This document shows, in pieces, positions 1 through 7,400 of a stretch of DNA of 26,010 nucleotides. Each line of letters starts with the position of its first letter. Position 1 is the stretch's first letter. The position numbers were made by a program, and so were the translations under genes. The DNA lies in assembly GCA_009775225.1 (NCBI GenBank), contig VSPE01000031.1, forward strand, positions 1-26,010, read 5' to 3'. The notes beneath the pieces are model-generated. The model saw nothing but the letters and a program-made list of their open reading frames with translations. It did no database searches and was not told the DNA's origin. Origin of the DNA: Muribaculaceae bacterium. GTDB lineage: Bacteria > Bacteroidota > Bacteroidia > Bacteroidales > Muribaculaceae.

Positions 1-76
1 ATAATATATGATTATCAGTGATTTGCAATTTTATGATATTTTCTGAAAGCGTAGGTTCTGGAGCCTCTCTCTCCGC

Positions 77-120
77 AATAAGAGCTGCAAGTCAAAGACT
101 TGCAGCTCTTATTTTATTCT
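77..120 (+). terminator. Strong intrinsic terminator of an upstream gene
   Basis: A perfect 17-bp inverted repeat (77-93 with 97-113) has a 3-base AAA loop and is followed by a T-rich tail (TTATTCT). The stem also carries A-rich sequence on its left, so it could act in both directions. The gene it serves lies before the window. The rest of 1-280 shows no convincing gene: the short ORFs there lack family features and overlap the terminator or the tRNA. A 12-base direct repeat (AAAAAAGCGTGT at 134-145 and 175-186) is the only other structure I noticed. Confidence 0.8.
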
Positions 121-285
121 ACGGCAAATCTGTAAAAAAGCGTGTACATCTTATGGCTATACACACCCTCCTGCAAAAAAGCGTGTCAAGTCGAAATTAT
201 ACGCTATTGCATTGATGCAAACTATCGCCGAGAACCCCGAAAATAAAAAAATACCACTTCGCTGCATTTTTTTTGGTCCAAACGC

Positions 286-315
286 TTGCAAATTCAAAAA
301 AAGTGCGTACCTTTG
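286..315 (+). promoter_or_regulatory. Bacteroidetes-type promoter for tRNA-His
   Basis: TTG at 286-288, 19 bases, then TACCTTTG at 308-315, matching the Bacteroidetes sigma-ABfr consensus (TTTG, about 19-21 bases, TAnnTTTG). The predicted start of transcription is near 321, about a dozen bases before the tRNA. Confidence 0.75.
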
Positions 316-333
316 CAGTGCCTTTTGAAAATG

Positions 334-407
334 GTGCCCATAGTTCAGTTGGTTAGAACGTCGGATTGTGGTTCCGAAGGTCGTGGGTTCGAATCCCACT
401 GGGCACC
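334..407 (+). tRNA. tRNA-His (anticodon GTG)
   Basis: A full cloverleaf can be drawn. The acceptor stem is GTGCCCA (334-340) with TGGGCAC (400-406). The anticodon stem TCGGA/TCCGA flanks loop TTGTGGT with anticodon GTG. The T stem is GTGGG/CCCAC with loop TTCGAAT (388-394). The discriminator base is C407, and G333 is positioned as the extra G-1 that pairs with it; both are hallmarks of tRNA-His. The 3' CCA is not encoded, so it must be added after transcription. The gene has its own promoter upstream and a terminator downstream, so it is a single-gene unit. Confidence 0.97.
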
Positions 408-420
408 CGAAATACCACAC

Positions 421-457
421 GGAGCAAAGACATCACGTTTTTGCTCCTATTTTTTAT
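421..457 (+). terminator. Terminator of the tRNA-His unit
   Basis: Stem GGAGCAAA (421-428) with TTTGCTCC (440-447), an 11-base loop, then TATTTTTT. It lies 14 bases after the mature tRNA end and separates it from bcp. Confidence 0.75.
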
Positions 458-506
458 ACGGTAAATATTCACGATATTTGCAGAAATACTTTTATCCCCC
501 TCTTAT

Positions 507-959
507 ATGATGAACATAGGTGATACCGTACCCGACCTCTTAGGTCTCGACGCAGAAGGCCGCGAAGTACGCCTGAGCAACTTCCCCGGCAAAAAAATAA
601 TACTCTATTTCTACCCCAAAGACAACACGTCGGGCTGCACCGCCGAGGCTTGCAGCATGCGCGACAACATGTCTGCACTCACTGCCGAAGGCTATCAGGT
701 GATTGGCGTGAGCGTTGACTCGGCCGAGTCGCACCGCAAATTCGCCGCCAAGCATCAGCTTGACTTCCCGCTCGTAGCCGACACAGAACACTCTCTTGTG
801 GAGCAAATGGGCGTGTGGGGTGAAAAATCGATGTATGGCCGCAAATACATGGGTACTTTCCGCACTACATTTATAATCGGCACCGACGGTAAGATAGAGC
901 GTGTATTTCTGCCCAAGGAAATCAAGACCAAGACTCACGCCGAACAAATCCTGAAATGA
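507..959 (+). CDS. bcp: Thioredoxin-dependent thiol peroxidase (BCP/PrxQ-type peroxiredoxin)
   Basis: A 150-aa one-domain peroxiredoxin that reduces hydrogen peroxide and organic peroxides in the cytoplasm, recycled by thioredoxin. The family signature is visible: YFYPKDNTSGCTAEAC at residues 34-49, with peroxidatic Cys44 and the PrxQ-type resolving Cys49 five residues later. The conserved active-site Arg is in GTFRTTF (Arg119). The usual Pro before Gly-Cys (TPGC) is Ser here (TSGC), which is unusual but outside the catalytic Cys/Thr/Arg set. The start is ATG 507 or the adjacent ATG 510. The stop overlaps the start of yaaA (ATGA), so the two are almost certainly co-translated and form a peroxide-defence pair. 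Confidence 0.93.
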   Translation: MMNIGDTVPDLLGLDAEGREVRLSNFPGKKIILYFYPKDNTSGCTAEACSMRDNMSALTAEGYQVIGVSVDSAESHRKFAAKHQLDFPLVADTEHSLVEQMGVWGEKSMYGRKYMGTFRTTFIIGTDGKIERVFLPKEIKTKTHAEQILK

Positions 960-1738
960 TTTTTCTGATAGCCGAGTCGAAGACCATGACACCGTGCGAC
1001 GGCGCCGTGGCTCCCGCGCTTTATCGGAACAACATCCCCGAATATGCCTCGCAAGCCGACAGCATCATGCTCTCGCTGCGCCACATGAGCGCAGGCGAAC
1101 TCGCCGCCAAGGTTAAAATTAGTACCGCTATGGCATCGCGCCTCCGCGACATGATATACGAATTTCCGGCCAAGGGCATGGGTGCTAGGGCTATCGAGGC
1201 GTTTACGGGCGTTGTATTCAAGGCGTTCGACTACGCCACACTCGGCGAAGAGTCCCGGAAGCGCGCCGACGCGAACGTTCGCATCGTTTCGTCGCTCTAC
1301 GGCTGGCTAAGACCGCGCGACATCATCAAGGCGTACCGCTTAGATTTCACCACCCGGCTCGCACCCGACGGCGGCAATTTCGCCGCCTACTGGCGCGACG
1401 CCGTGACAGATGCACTGCTCGCCGAGACTGCAAACCGGCGATGCTCCATTGCCGTAGACCTGATGCCCGGCGATGCCGCCAAATGCCTCGACAGGCGGCG
1501 CCTGGGCGGCAGAGTCCGCATCGTCCGCATTGATTTCAAGGAAATGCGCTCCGGCGGCACTCTGCGCACACCCGATGCGGGGCGCCTCAAGAAACTGCGC
1601 GGCACTCTGCTTAGGCAGATTATAGAGCATGGCGCCGAAACTCCCGACGATATTCGCGCACTGTCATCGCCATGCTATATGGCCGAGCCGTGCGACACCG
1701 ACTCGGATACTATCGTTTTCTCAACACTCCCTGACTGA
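956..1738 (+). CDS. yaaA: YaaA-family (DUF328/UPF0246) peroxide-stress protein, diverged
   Basis: 260 aa, the usual family length. In E. coli YaaA is induced by peroxide and limits DNA damage by lowering free iron. Family features seen: an N-terminal strand MIFLIAESKTM resembling the usual ISPAKT start; SSLYGWLRPRDIIKAYRL (about residues 111-128), close to the SGLYGxLRPLDxxxPYRLE block; and a C-terminal KKLRGTLLRQII resembling the KxxRGxMxR block. The usual FNGDVYxGL motif is eroded to FTGVVFKAF and the later INLASxEYxK block is not recognisable, so this is a diverged member. It overlaps bcp by 4 bases, which fits a joint role in oxidative stress. Family assignment is confident; retention of the E. 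coli function is inference. Confidence 0.85.
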   Translation: MIFLIAESKTMTPCDGAVAPALYRNNIPEYASQADSIMLSLRHMSAGELAAKVKISTAMASRLRDMIYEFPAKGMGARAIEAFTGVVFKAFDYATLGEESRKRADANVRIVSSLYGWLRPRDIIKAYRLDFTTRLAPDGGNFAAYWRDAVTDALLAETANRRCSIAVDLMPGDAAKCLDRRRLGGRVRIVRIDFKEMRSGGTLRTPDAGRLKKLRGTLLRQIIEHGAETPDDIRALSSPCYMAEPCDTDSDTIVFSTLPD

Positions 1739-1742
1739 TACC

Positions 1743-2525
1743 ATGACACGCATATTCATCACCACCATGCTCGCACTCCTCGCTCTTGTTGCAACCCCCG
1801 CTCCGCGCGAAATTGCACTCTACAACGACACTACCGCCGACTCTGCCATGCTCTACCTCTATCCTGCCGACGGCGACGCTGTCGACACGGCTATACTCGT
1901 ATGCCCCGGAGGCGGCTACTCGCATCTTGCAATGGAGCACGAAGGGTATCAGTTCGCGCAGTGGCTCAACAGCCTCGGCATAACAGCCGCCGTACTACGC
2001 TACCGCATGCCCGAAGGCCACTGCGAAGTGCCCGGCGACGATGCACGACGCGCCATGAAGATGCTGCGCGACATCGACGGCATCGCCAGGGTCGGCATAA
2101 TGGGCTTCTCGGCCGGCGGACATCTGGCAAGCACGGTAGCCACGCACTACGATGCCGAGTCGCGCCCCGACTTCCAGGTGCTGTTTTATCCTGTAATCAG
2201 CATGGATGAAGGCCTCACACACCACGGCTCGCGTAACAATCTGCTCGGAACCGCGCCGACACCCGAGGCTGTGGCACTTTATTCCAACGAGAAGCAGGTG
2301 ACACGAGACACTCCCCCTGCGATAATTTTTCACAGCGATGACGACCGCTCCGTACCAGTGGAGAATGCAATCGGCTATTACCGCGCTCTTCATGCCGCCG
2401 GAGTGCCTGCCTCGATGCACATCTTCCCTACAGGGGGCCATGGCTGGGGCTTCCGCGACAGCTTCACACATAAAACGCAATGGATGTCGGCACTTGAGGA
2501 CTGGCTGGCCGCAACGCGACAATAG
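1743..2525 (+). CDS. Secreted alpha/beta hydrolase (BD-FAE / acetylxylan-esterase-like)
   Basis: 260 aa from ATG 1743, four bases after the yaaA stop. Starting further upstream in the same frame would run inside yaaA and remove the signal peptide from the N-terminus. Residues 1-20 form a signal peptide (hydrophobic ITTMLALLALVATPA), so the enzyme acts in the periplasm or outside. The fold's landmarks are all present: oxyanion-hole CPGGGY at 54-59, nucleophile elbow GFSAGGH with Ser123, acid in HSDDDRSVP (most likely Asp201) and His233 in TGGHGWGF. This pattern is typical of small esterases that remove acetyl or feruloyl groups from plant polysaccharides; the true substrate cannot be read from sequence. 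It is probably co-transcribed with bcp-yaaA, although no functional link is obvious. Confidence 0.85.
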   Translation: MTRIFITTMLALLALVATPAPREIALYNDTTADSAMLYLYPADGDAVDTAILVCPGGGYSHLAMEHEGYQFAQWLNSLGITAAVLRYRMPEGHCEVPGDDARRAMKMLRDIDGIARVGIMGFSAGGHLASTVATHYDAESRPDFQVLFYPVISMDEGLTHHGSRNNLLGTAPTPEAVALYSNEKQVTRDTPPAIIFHSDDDRSVPVENAIGYYRALHAAGVPASMHIFPTGGHGWGFRDSFTHKTQWMSALEDWLAATRQ

Positions 2526-2530
2526 ACAAA

Positions 2531-2562
2531 AGAGGGGGATACCGGCGCCGGCATCCCCCTCT
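2531..2562. terminator. Shared terminator between convergent genes
   Basis: AGAGGGGGAT (2531-2540) pairs with ATCCCCCTCT (2553-2562) around a further CCGG/CCGG stem, giving a long GC-rich hairpin between the convergent hydrolase and M56 genes. The T-rich tail (TTTTGTC) is on the minus strand, so it best serves the M56 transcript, but the stem could stop both. Confidence 0.8.
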
Positions 2563-2571
2563 ATGCATCTG

Positions 2572-3891
2572 TCACTCTATCTTATTAGGCTTTTTTTCAT
2601 CGCCCTGCAGCTTGAACGACACGGGCAGTACATAGCTGCAAGCCACTGTTTTGCCGTCGACTATAGCAGGCGACCATGCCGGCATTGCCTTAATAACACG
2701 GAGAGCTTCGGCATCAAGCTCGGGAGATACGCTTTTCACCACCTTGAAGTCAGAGAGCGTACCGTCGGCATTTACAGTGAACCCGACTACCACCGTGCCC
2801 TCCACACCGACATTCTGAGCCGCCTCGGGGTATTTGATTGCGTTCACGAGGTAGCTTATCATAGCCGTCTGGCCACCCTTGAACTCGGCATGACTGTCGG
2901 GCATATTTTCAGTTGCCGTTTCGATGGATACCGAATTTTCACTAACTTTGTCCTCGCTTACGGCGCGAGCCTCAACCGGCGCAACAACCGGGACTTCGAA
3001 CGAGGCCGCACGCATGCTTTCCATGGCCGATGCCACTGCCGGAATGTTTACCACTGCCACGGCAAGAACTGGAGCCATGGCCAGGACGAGACCGCGCATG
3101 CGGCGAAGTCCGCTGTTTTTCTCTTTGTACATCATAGTTATACGTTTTTTAAGTTTACTGTGATTAAGGCTGTTGGCAAGCGACTGGAACCGAGTGCCCA
3201 CAGCCTTTTTTATTAGTAACATCTGATAGGTGCGCGCGTCTATGCCAGAAGCGAGCACAGAGGCGTCGGCCTGATATTCGTGCACGCTCTTAAGCTCCTC
3301 GCGCATGAGCCACGCTGCGGGGTTATACCACATAAGCACGCACACGGCCTGAGCCAGCATGAGGTCGAGACTATGACGGCACCTGATATGAGCCAGCTCG
3401 TGAGCCGCGATAATGCTTCCGGCCGCTTCGTAGTCGGCTTCGCCCATTACCACATAACGCCCCCAGCTGAACGGCGCCACCCGGCCCTGCCTATGCAGCA
3501 CAAGAGTAAACTCGCCGCAGTCGATATGTCGGCCCGAGCGCACCAGCACTACAAGCCGCACGGCCACCACTGCCGTCCACACGACAATTGCGACAAAACC
3601 CACCGTGAACACGGCGACAGGGAGTATATGCCACAACGGACTTGTCGACGGGTCGGAGTCACCTGCCGCCACAGCCTCAAGCCCGAAATCGAAGGCTCCG
3701 GCACCCGCACTGCCCTCGGGCCAACGAATAAGGCTCAGAGGCCACGCGCACAGGCTCAGCGCGTAGGCGCCCAAGAGCACAGCACGGTTCAGTACGGCCT
3801 GCTTCTCGCCGGCCATAGCCCACTTGTAGAGCAGGTAAGCCGCGAGCAGGAAAATGCCCGAGTACAGCGAATATGCAAGTAAAGCGCCCAT
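2572..3891 (-). CDS. BlaR1/MecR1-like M56 membrane peptidase with TonB-type C-terminal domain
   Basis: 439 aa. The N-terminus has several membrane segments (about 4-24, 37-55 and 88-113). The zinc protease core follows: HELAH at 164-168 and the third ligand Glu205 in HEYQAD (204-209), both classic for M56 (gluzincin) peptidases. A last membrane segment spans about 266-288. Residues 335-432 form a TonB C-terminal domain (KYPEAAQ, VEGTVVVGFTVNADG, AEALRVIKAMPAWSPA). In BlaR1/MecR1 this end would instead be a penicillin-binding sensor, absent here. By family analogy the protease inactivates its partner repressor, encoded one base upstream and co-transcribed. What signal the periplasmic TonB-like part senses is unknown. 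M56-TonB fusions paired with BlaI regulators are common in Bacteroidetes. Confidence 0.9.
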   Translation of the reverse strand: MGALLAYSLYSGIFLLAAYLLYKWAMAGEKQAVLNRAVLLGAYALSLCAWPLSLIRWPEGSAGAGAFDFGLEAVAAGDSDPSTSPLWHILPVAVFTVGFVAIVVWTAVVAVRLVVLVRSGRHIDCGEFTLVLHRQGRVAPFSWGRYVVMGEADYEAAGSIIAAHELAHIRCRHSLDLMLAQAVCVLMWYNPAAWLMREELKSVHEYQADASVLASGIDARTYQMLLIKKAVGTRFQSLANSLNHSKLKKRITMMYKEKNSGLRRMRGLVLAMAPVLAVAVVNIPAVASAMESMRAASFEVPVVAPVEARAVSEDKVSENSVSIETATENMPDSHAEFKGGQTAMISYLVNAIKYPEAAQNVGVEGTVVVGFTVNADGTLSDFKVVKSVSPELDAEALRVIKAMPAWSPAIVDGKTVACSYVLPVSFKLQGDEKKPNKIE

Positions 3892-3892
3892 A

Positions 3893-4270
3893 TTATTTTT
3901 CGTTATGTTTTTCTATCATGTCTATTATCTCGCGAAGCTCTTCTACCGAGATTTTTTCTTCTTTCACCAGCGCCGACACCACCGAGCTATAGCTGTTGTT
4001 GAAGTAGCTCTTAACCACCTGAGCGAGCGAGCGACGCCCGAAGTCGGCCGACTTTACCGAGGCTCCGTAAAGATATGCCCCGTTCTTTTGGCCCACATGC
4101 TCCACAAAGCCCTTGTCGACAAGTATGCGAACAATGGTAGACACGGTATTGAAATGCGGGCGAGGGTCGTCGTAGCGCTCAAGCAGCTCGCGTACCGTCA
4201 TAGGCCCGTCGGCCCACAGCCGCTCCATTATCTCGGCTTCTTTCTCTGTCAGTTTCTTCGTCTTACTCAT
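3893..4270 (-). CDS. BlaI/MecI-family transcriptional repressor
   Basis: 125 aa from the ATG at 4270. A GTG at 4291 in the same frame exists but lies at or before the predicted transcription start, so 4270 is preferred. The N-terminal winged helix is clear: LTEKEAEIMERLW, then MTVRELLERY and FNTVSTIVRILVDKGFVEH, typical of Penicillinase_R proteins. The C-terminal helices (SLAQVVKSYFNNS onward) match the dimerisation and cleavage region of BlaI/MecI. It probably represses its own operon with the M56 gene (stop and next start are one base apart) through the three palindromes upstream. The protease would relieve repression by inactivating it. Family is certain; target genes beyond its own operon are unknown. 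Confidence 0.93.
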   Translation of the reverse strand: MSKTKKLTEKEAEIMERLWADGPMTVRELLERYDDPRPHFNTVSTIVRILVDKGFVEHVGQKNGAYLYGASVKSADFGRRSLAQVVKSYFNNSYSSVVSALVKEEKISVEELREIIDMIEKHNEK

Positions 4271-4347
4271 AACTAAAATTTTAGTTGACACCGCAAATGT
4301 ATAACTAATTTTTTAGTTCACCAAATTTTTCAACTAAAAATTTAGTT
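4271..4347. promoter_or_regulatory. Three BlaI-type operator palindromes
   Basis: Three 16-bp copies of AACTAA-N4-TTAGTT: a perfect palindrome at 4271-4286 (AACTAAAATTTTAGTT), then 4303-4318 (AACTAATTTTTTAGTT) and 4332-4347 (AACTAAAAATTTAGTT). They are spaced 32 and 29 bp start to start, about three helical turns, so they face nearly the same side. One lies between the promoter boxes, one upstream of the -33 box, and one spans the short leader up to the start codon. This placement fits self-repression by the adjacent BlaI-family protein. Confidence 0.8.
4294..4325 (-). promoter_or_regulatory. Promoter of the blaI-M56 operon
   Basis: Read on the minus strand: TTTG (4325-4322), 20 bases, then TACATTTG (4301-4294), an excellent Bacteroidetes consensus. 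Transcription should start near 4287, leaving a leader of under 20 bases before the ATG at 4270. Confidence 0.85.
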
Positions 4348-4353
4348 GGTGAG

Positions 4354-4396
4354 GCAAAAATAATCGGGGACACACCCAAGCGCACCCCCGATTATT
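4354..4396 (-). terminator. Terminator of the 1435-aa secreted protein gene
   Basis: An 11-bp stem AATAATCGGGG (4359-4369) with CCCCGATTATT (4386-4396) and a 16-base loop. On the minus strand the stem runs into TTTTTGCC. It lies between the stop of the giant gene and the operators of the blaI operon. Confidence 0.75.
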
Positions 4397-4414
4397 CTAA
4401 TATTAAAGCAGCTA

Positions 4415-7400
4415 CTACAGTACCACCTTGCGCACTGAGCCGTCGGTATATCGCACCAGATATATTCCCGGAGCCGGAGTACCGTCTACCCGCAGGCCGG
4501 CCGGCGTATATATCGCCTCTACTGCCGCCCCCCCGGCACAGGGCAGGTCGAGAGCGGCTGCCTCGTACACGGCAGGCTCACTCTCGGGGCCGGCTCCGTG
4601 CGCGCCATAAACGGCACGGACGGTATAAGTCGATTTTGCACCGGCTTCGGCATCGGTGTAGGACGGCTCTTCTACAGTGGCGATAAGCTCGCCGTCGCGC
4701 AGAACCTCGTAGCCTGTCAGCTCCCATGCGGGAACAGAGAGGTCGTTGAAGGTAAGGTCGTCGACAAACATAGCGAAAGCGCCGTCGCTCACACAGTTCA
4801 CAGCAAAGTGGCGCGAACCTTCGGGGAGGTAGTAGCGGAACTCGCGCCAAACGCCGTCGAGCACCACGGGCTGCGCTGTAATCGCGGTAAAGTTTGCCGG
4901 GTCGGCATCTACTGTCGAGAAGTGCACGAGCATGCGCTCAGTCATACCATTATCGGTCGTAAACGAACGGGCATAGAACGAAATCCACTGGGCGGCTCCG
5001 TTGAGACGAGGCGAAATAAGCCAGTCGTCGTTCACGTAGTTGAGCGATGAAAGCGCCGCCAGCAGCCGTTTGCCGGAATGGGCCTTGCCCTCGTCCCAGA
5101 TATCAATGCCGAGGCGCTGCACATCAAGAACCTGAAATGCCTTGCGGGCAGTCGCATTTTCGTACTGACCGGCATCGTAGTTGATATATGCGGTCACATC
5201 GTAATCGCCGTCGTGCATAGTCCACTCGCCTACCCCGTCGATAATCCACGGAGCATAGGACTCTACATCGTCGGTTATGGCTCCGCGCTCAGCAGGCGCC
5301 AGCCATGAAAGCACCGCCCCGCCATCGCCGGCAGTAGCAGTGAGAGCCGTAGGAGCAGGCACAACAGGCTCTACGGCCTTTACGGAGAGCGTGGCACTGT
5401 TGTTTGCGTCCACAGCATCGCCGGCGCACACCACCGTAGCGGCAAGAGTATACGTGCCCACACCATCAAGAGCTATATCGAACGCCACCGCGCGCTCTTC
5501 ACCGGGAGCAAGAGCCTCGACCCTGGCAGAGCCTAAGGTGCTGTCACCGTCACGCACAAGCACATCAACGGCCGCAAGAGGCTCGGTACCGGCATTGAGC
5601 ACCTTCACCACATAGTCGCACGGCTCGCCGGCAGCAATGCGCGCAGGGCCGTTAAAAGCCGTAACGGCGGCATCGACAGCCACGGCTGAGTCAAAACAGA
5701 TGTTGTCGAGATAGATGTCGGCAGCCCCGTCGCCTGTACCCCTGAAGAGCACACGCAGACGCCCGGCGTCCTCGAAAGCGGCCAGACTGTAGGTATGCCG
5801 AACCCAGCCGTCGGCTTCGGCAGCATCACGACGCAAAGGAGCTCCGAGACTTTCGTAAGCGCCGCCGTCTGAAACGAGGACTTCGAGAGTGGCATCGCCC
5901 GCTATTGCAGGGCTATGGTACATCCAGAACGACAGCGCAGGGCTTTCAAGGCCGCGTACAGAAATCATCGGAGAATAGAAGTCCGACACAGTGCCGACAG
6001 GCTCACCCACGCTATGGAATGTGGCCAGGCCGCGGTCGCCGTTCTGGTCGGCGGCAGACGGATTAAGTCCGGCCGGGTCGAGCGACCACGCCTGCATCAC
6101 AGCATTCGACGATTGCGACATCCAGGGATAGAGAGCCATATCCGCTCCTGCGAAAGTCTCGCTCACGGGAACCGCATATGGCTTTCCAAAAAGCGCGAGG
6201 TCGCAACTCTGCGCATAAGGGCTTCGGCCCGCGTCGGTGACGGCATATACAAGATACCATACATTCTCCTGCCTGTCGGCGGGCGAAGTATAGCCTCCGT
6301 CGGTATAAGAGCATGCGGTGAGGTCTTCGGTGAGAACGACACCGTCGGTACTGCGCACTATCCTGTAGCGTAGCTGCGAGGCATCGAACCAGCCGCCATG
6401 CGCGCCGGTTAGGGGAGCTTCCCACCCGAGCACGGGATGACGGTCTTCTTCCGCAATAACGAGCGCGCCCACTGCGGCCGGCACATCGGTGCCGACAAAG
6501 ACTTTGACTTCGGCAGGCATGCCTTCGCCAAGCTCATTCACGCACACAATCTTATATGTATAGAGTGCCGAGCTTGTGAAGTCGGTATCGGTAAACGACA
6601 GCTCCGCACCCGGCTCCACGCCGATAAACTCAGTCACCGGCTCTTCCTTGTCATCGCGACGCACCGTGATGCGCGACAGCGAGGCAAGGCCGTCGCCCTC
6701 AGCATCGGTCAAAGGCGCCCTGAAGCTGACAAGGGCGCTGAGAGCGCCGCGCTCTCCGGCCACGGCATCAAGCTCAGAGGCAAGACCGGGCACGCGGCTG
6801 TCGATAGCTTCGACAGTCACATTGTCTATCATCATGGCCCACATTTTGGGCGCGCTGATGCAGCGGAAGGCTACGAAGCAGGTGCCGTCGGCAGTCGACG
6901 TAAACGATGCCACGCCACCGGTAAATTTCGTGTCAGTAAACTCCTTGTGCGAGGCAATGCACTCGCTCAGACCCTCGACAGTCGGAGCCGTTCCGATGAG
7001 TACTTCAAAACTCTCGGGATAGCTGCTGCTGAACGCACGGTAGTCGTAAGTCACCTTATATGTCTGCCCTGCCTTTAGCGCCAGCGGAGGCGATACGAGA
7101 ATATCGTCGGCGGCAAGATTGTCGCGGTCGTAGTCGTAGCGCGCACATTTATAGCTCTTGTCGAAAGACCATGTAGAGCCGCCGTTGGCGTTTATCACAG
7201 TCCAGACATCGAAGTCTTCGGAAGTATCGAACGCCTCACTGAAGGGTACCCCGAGAGCGCCAGCCGCGGGGCATTTGTTTGAAACCACCGCCTCCGACTC
7301 GCCACGACTGTTGAAAGCCTTGACCTCGTAGTACAGCGCTTTCCATGAAGCATCGAAAGTATCGTCGGTAAACTCGGTGCCTTGGAAATCCGGCGCCACC

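Noticed and set aside
40..80. Possible 3' end of a tRNA or other structured RNA (GGTTCTGGAGCC, then CTCTCTCCGC)
   Set aside because: No proper T arm can be folded and the upstream 40 bases are AT-rich without D or anticodon arms.
134..186. Direct repeat AAAAAAGCGTGT (two copies, 41-base spacing) as a CRISPR or iteron
   Set aside because: Only two short copies, low complexity, no further units.
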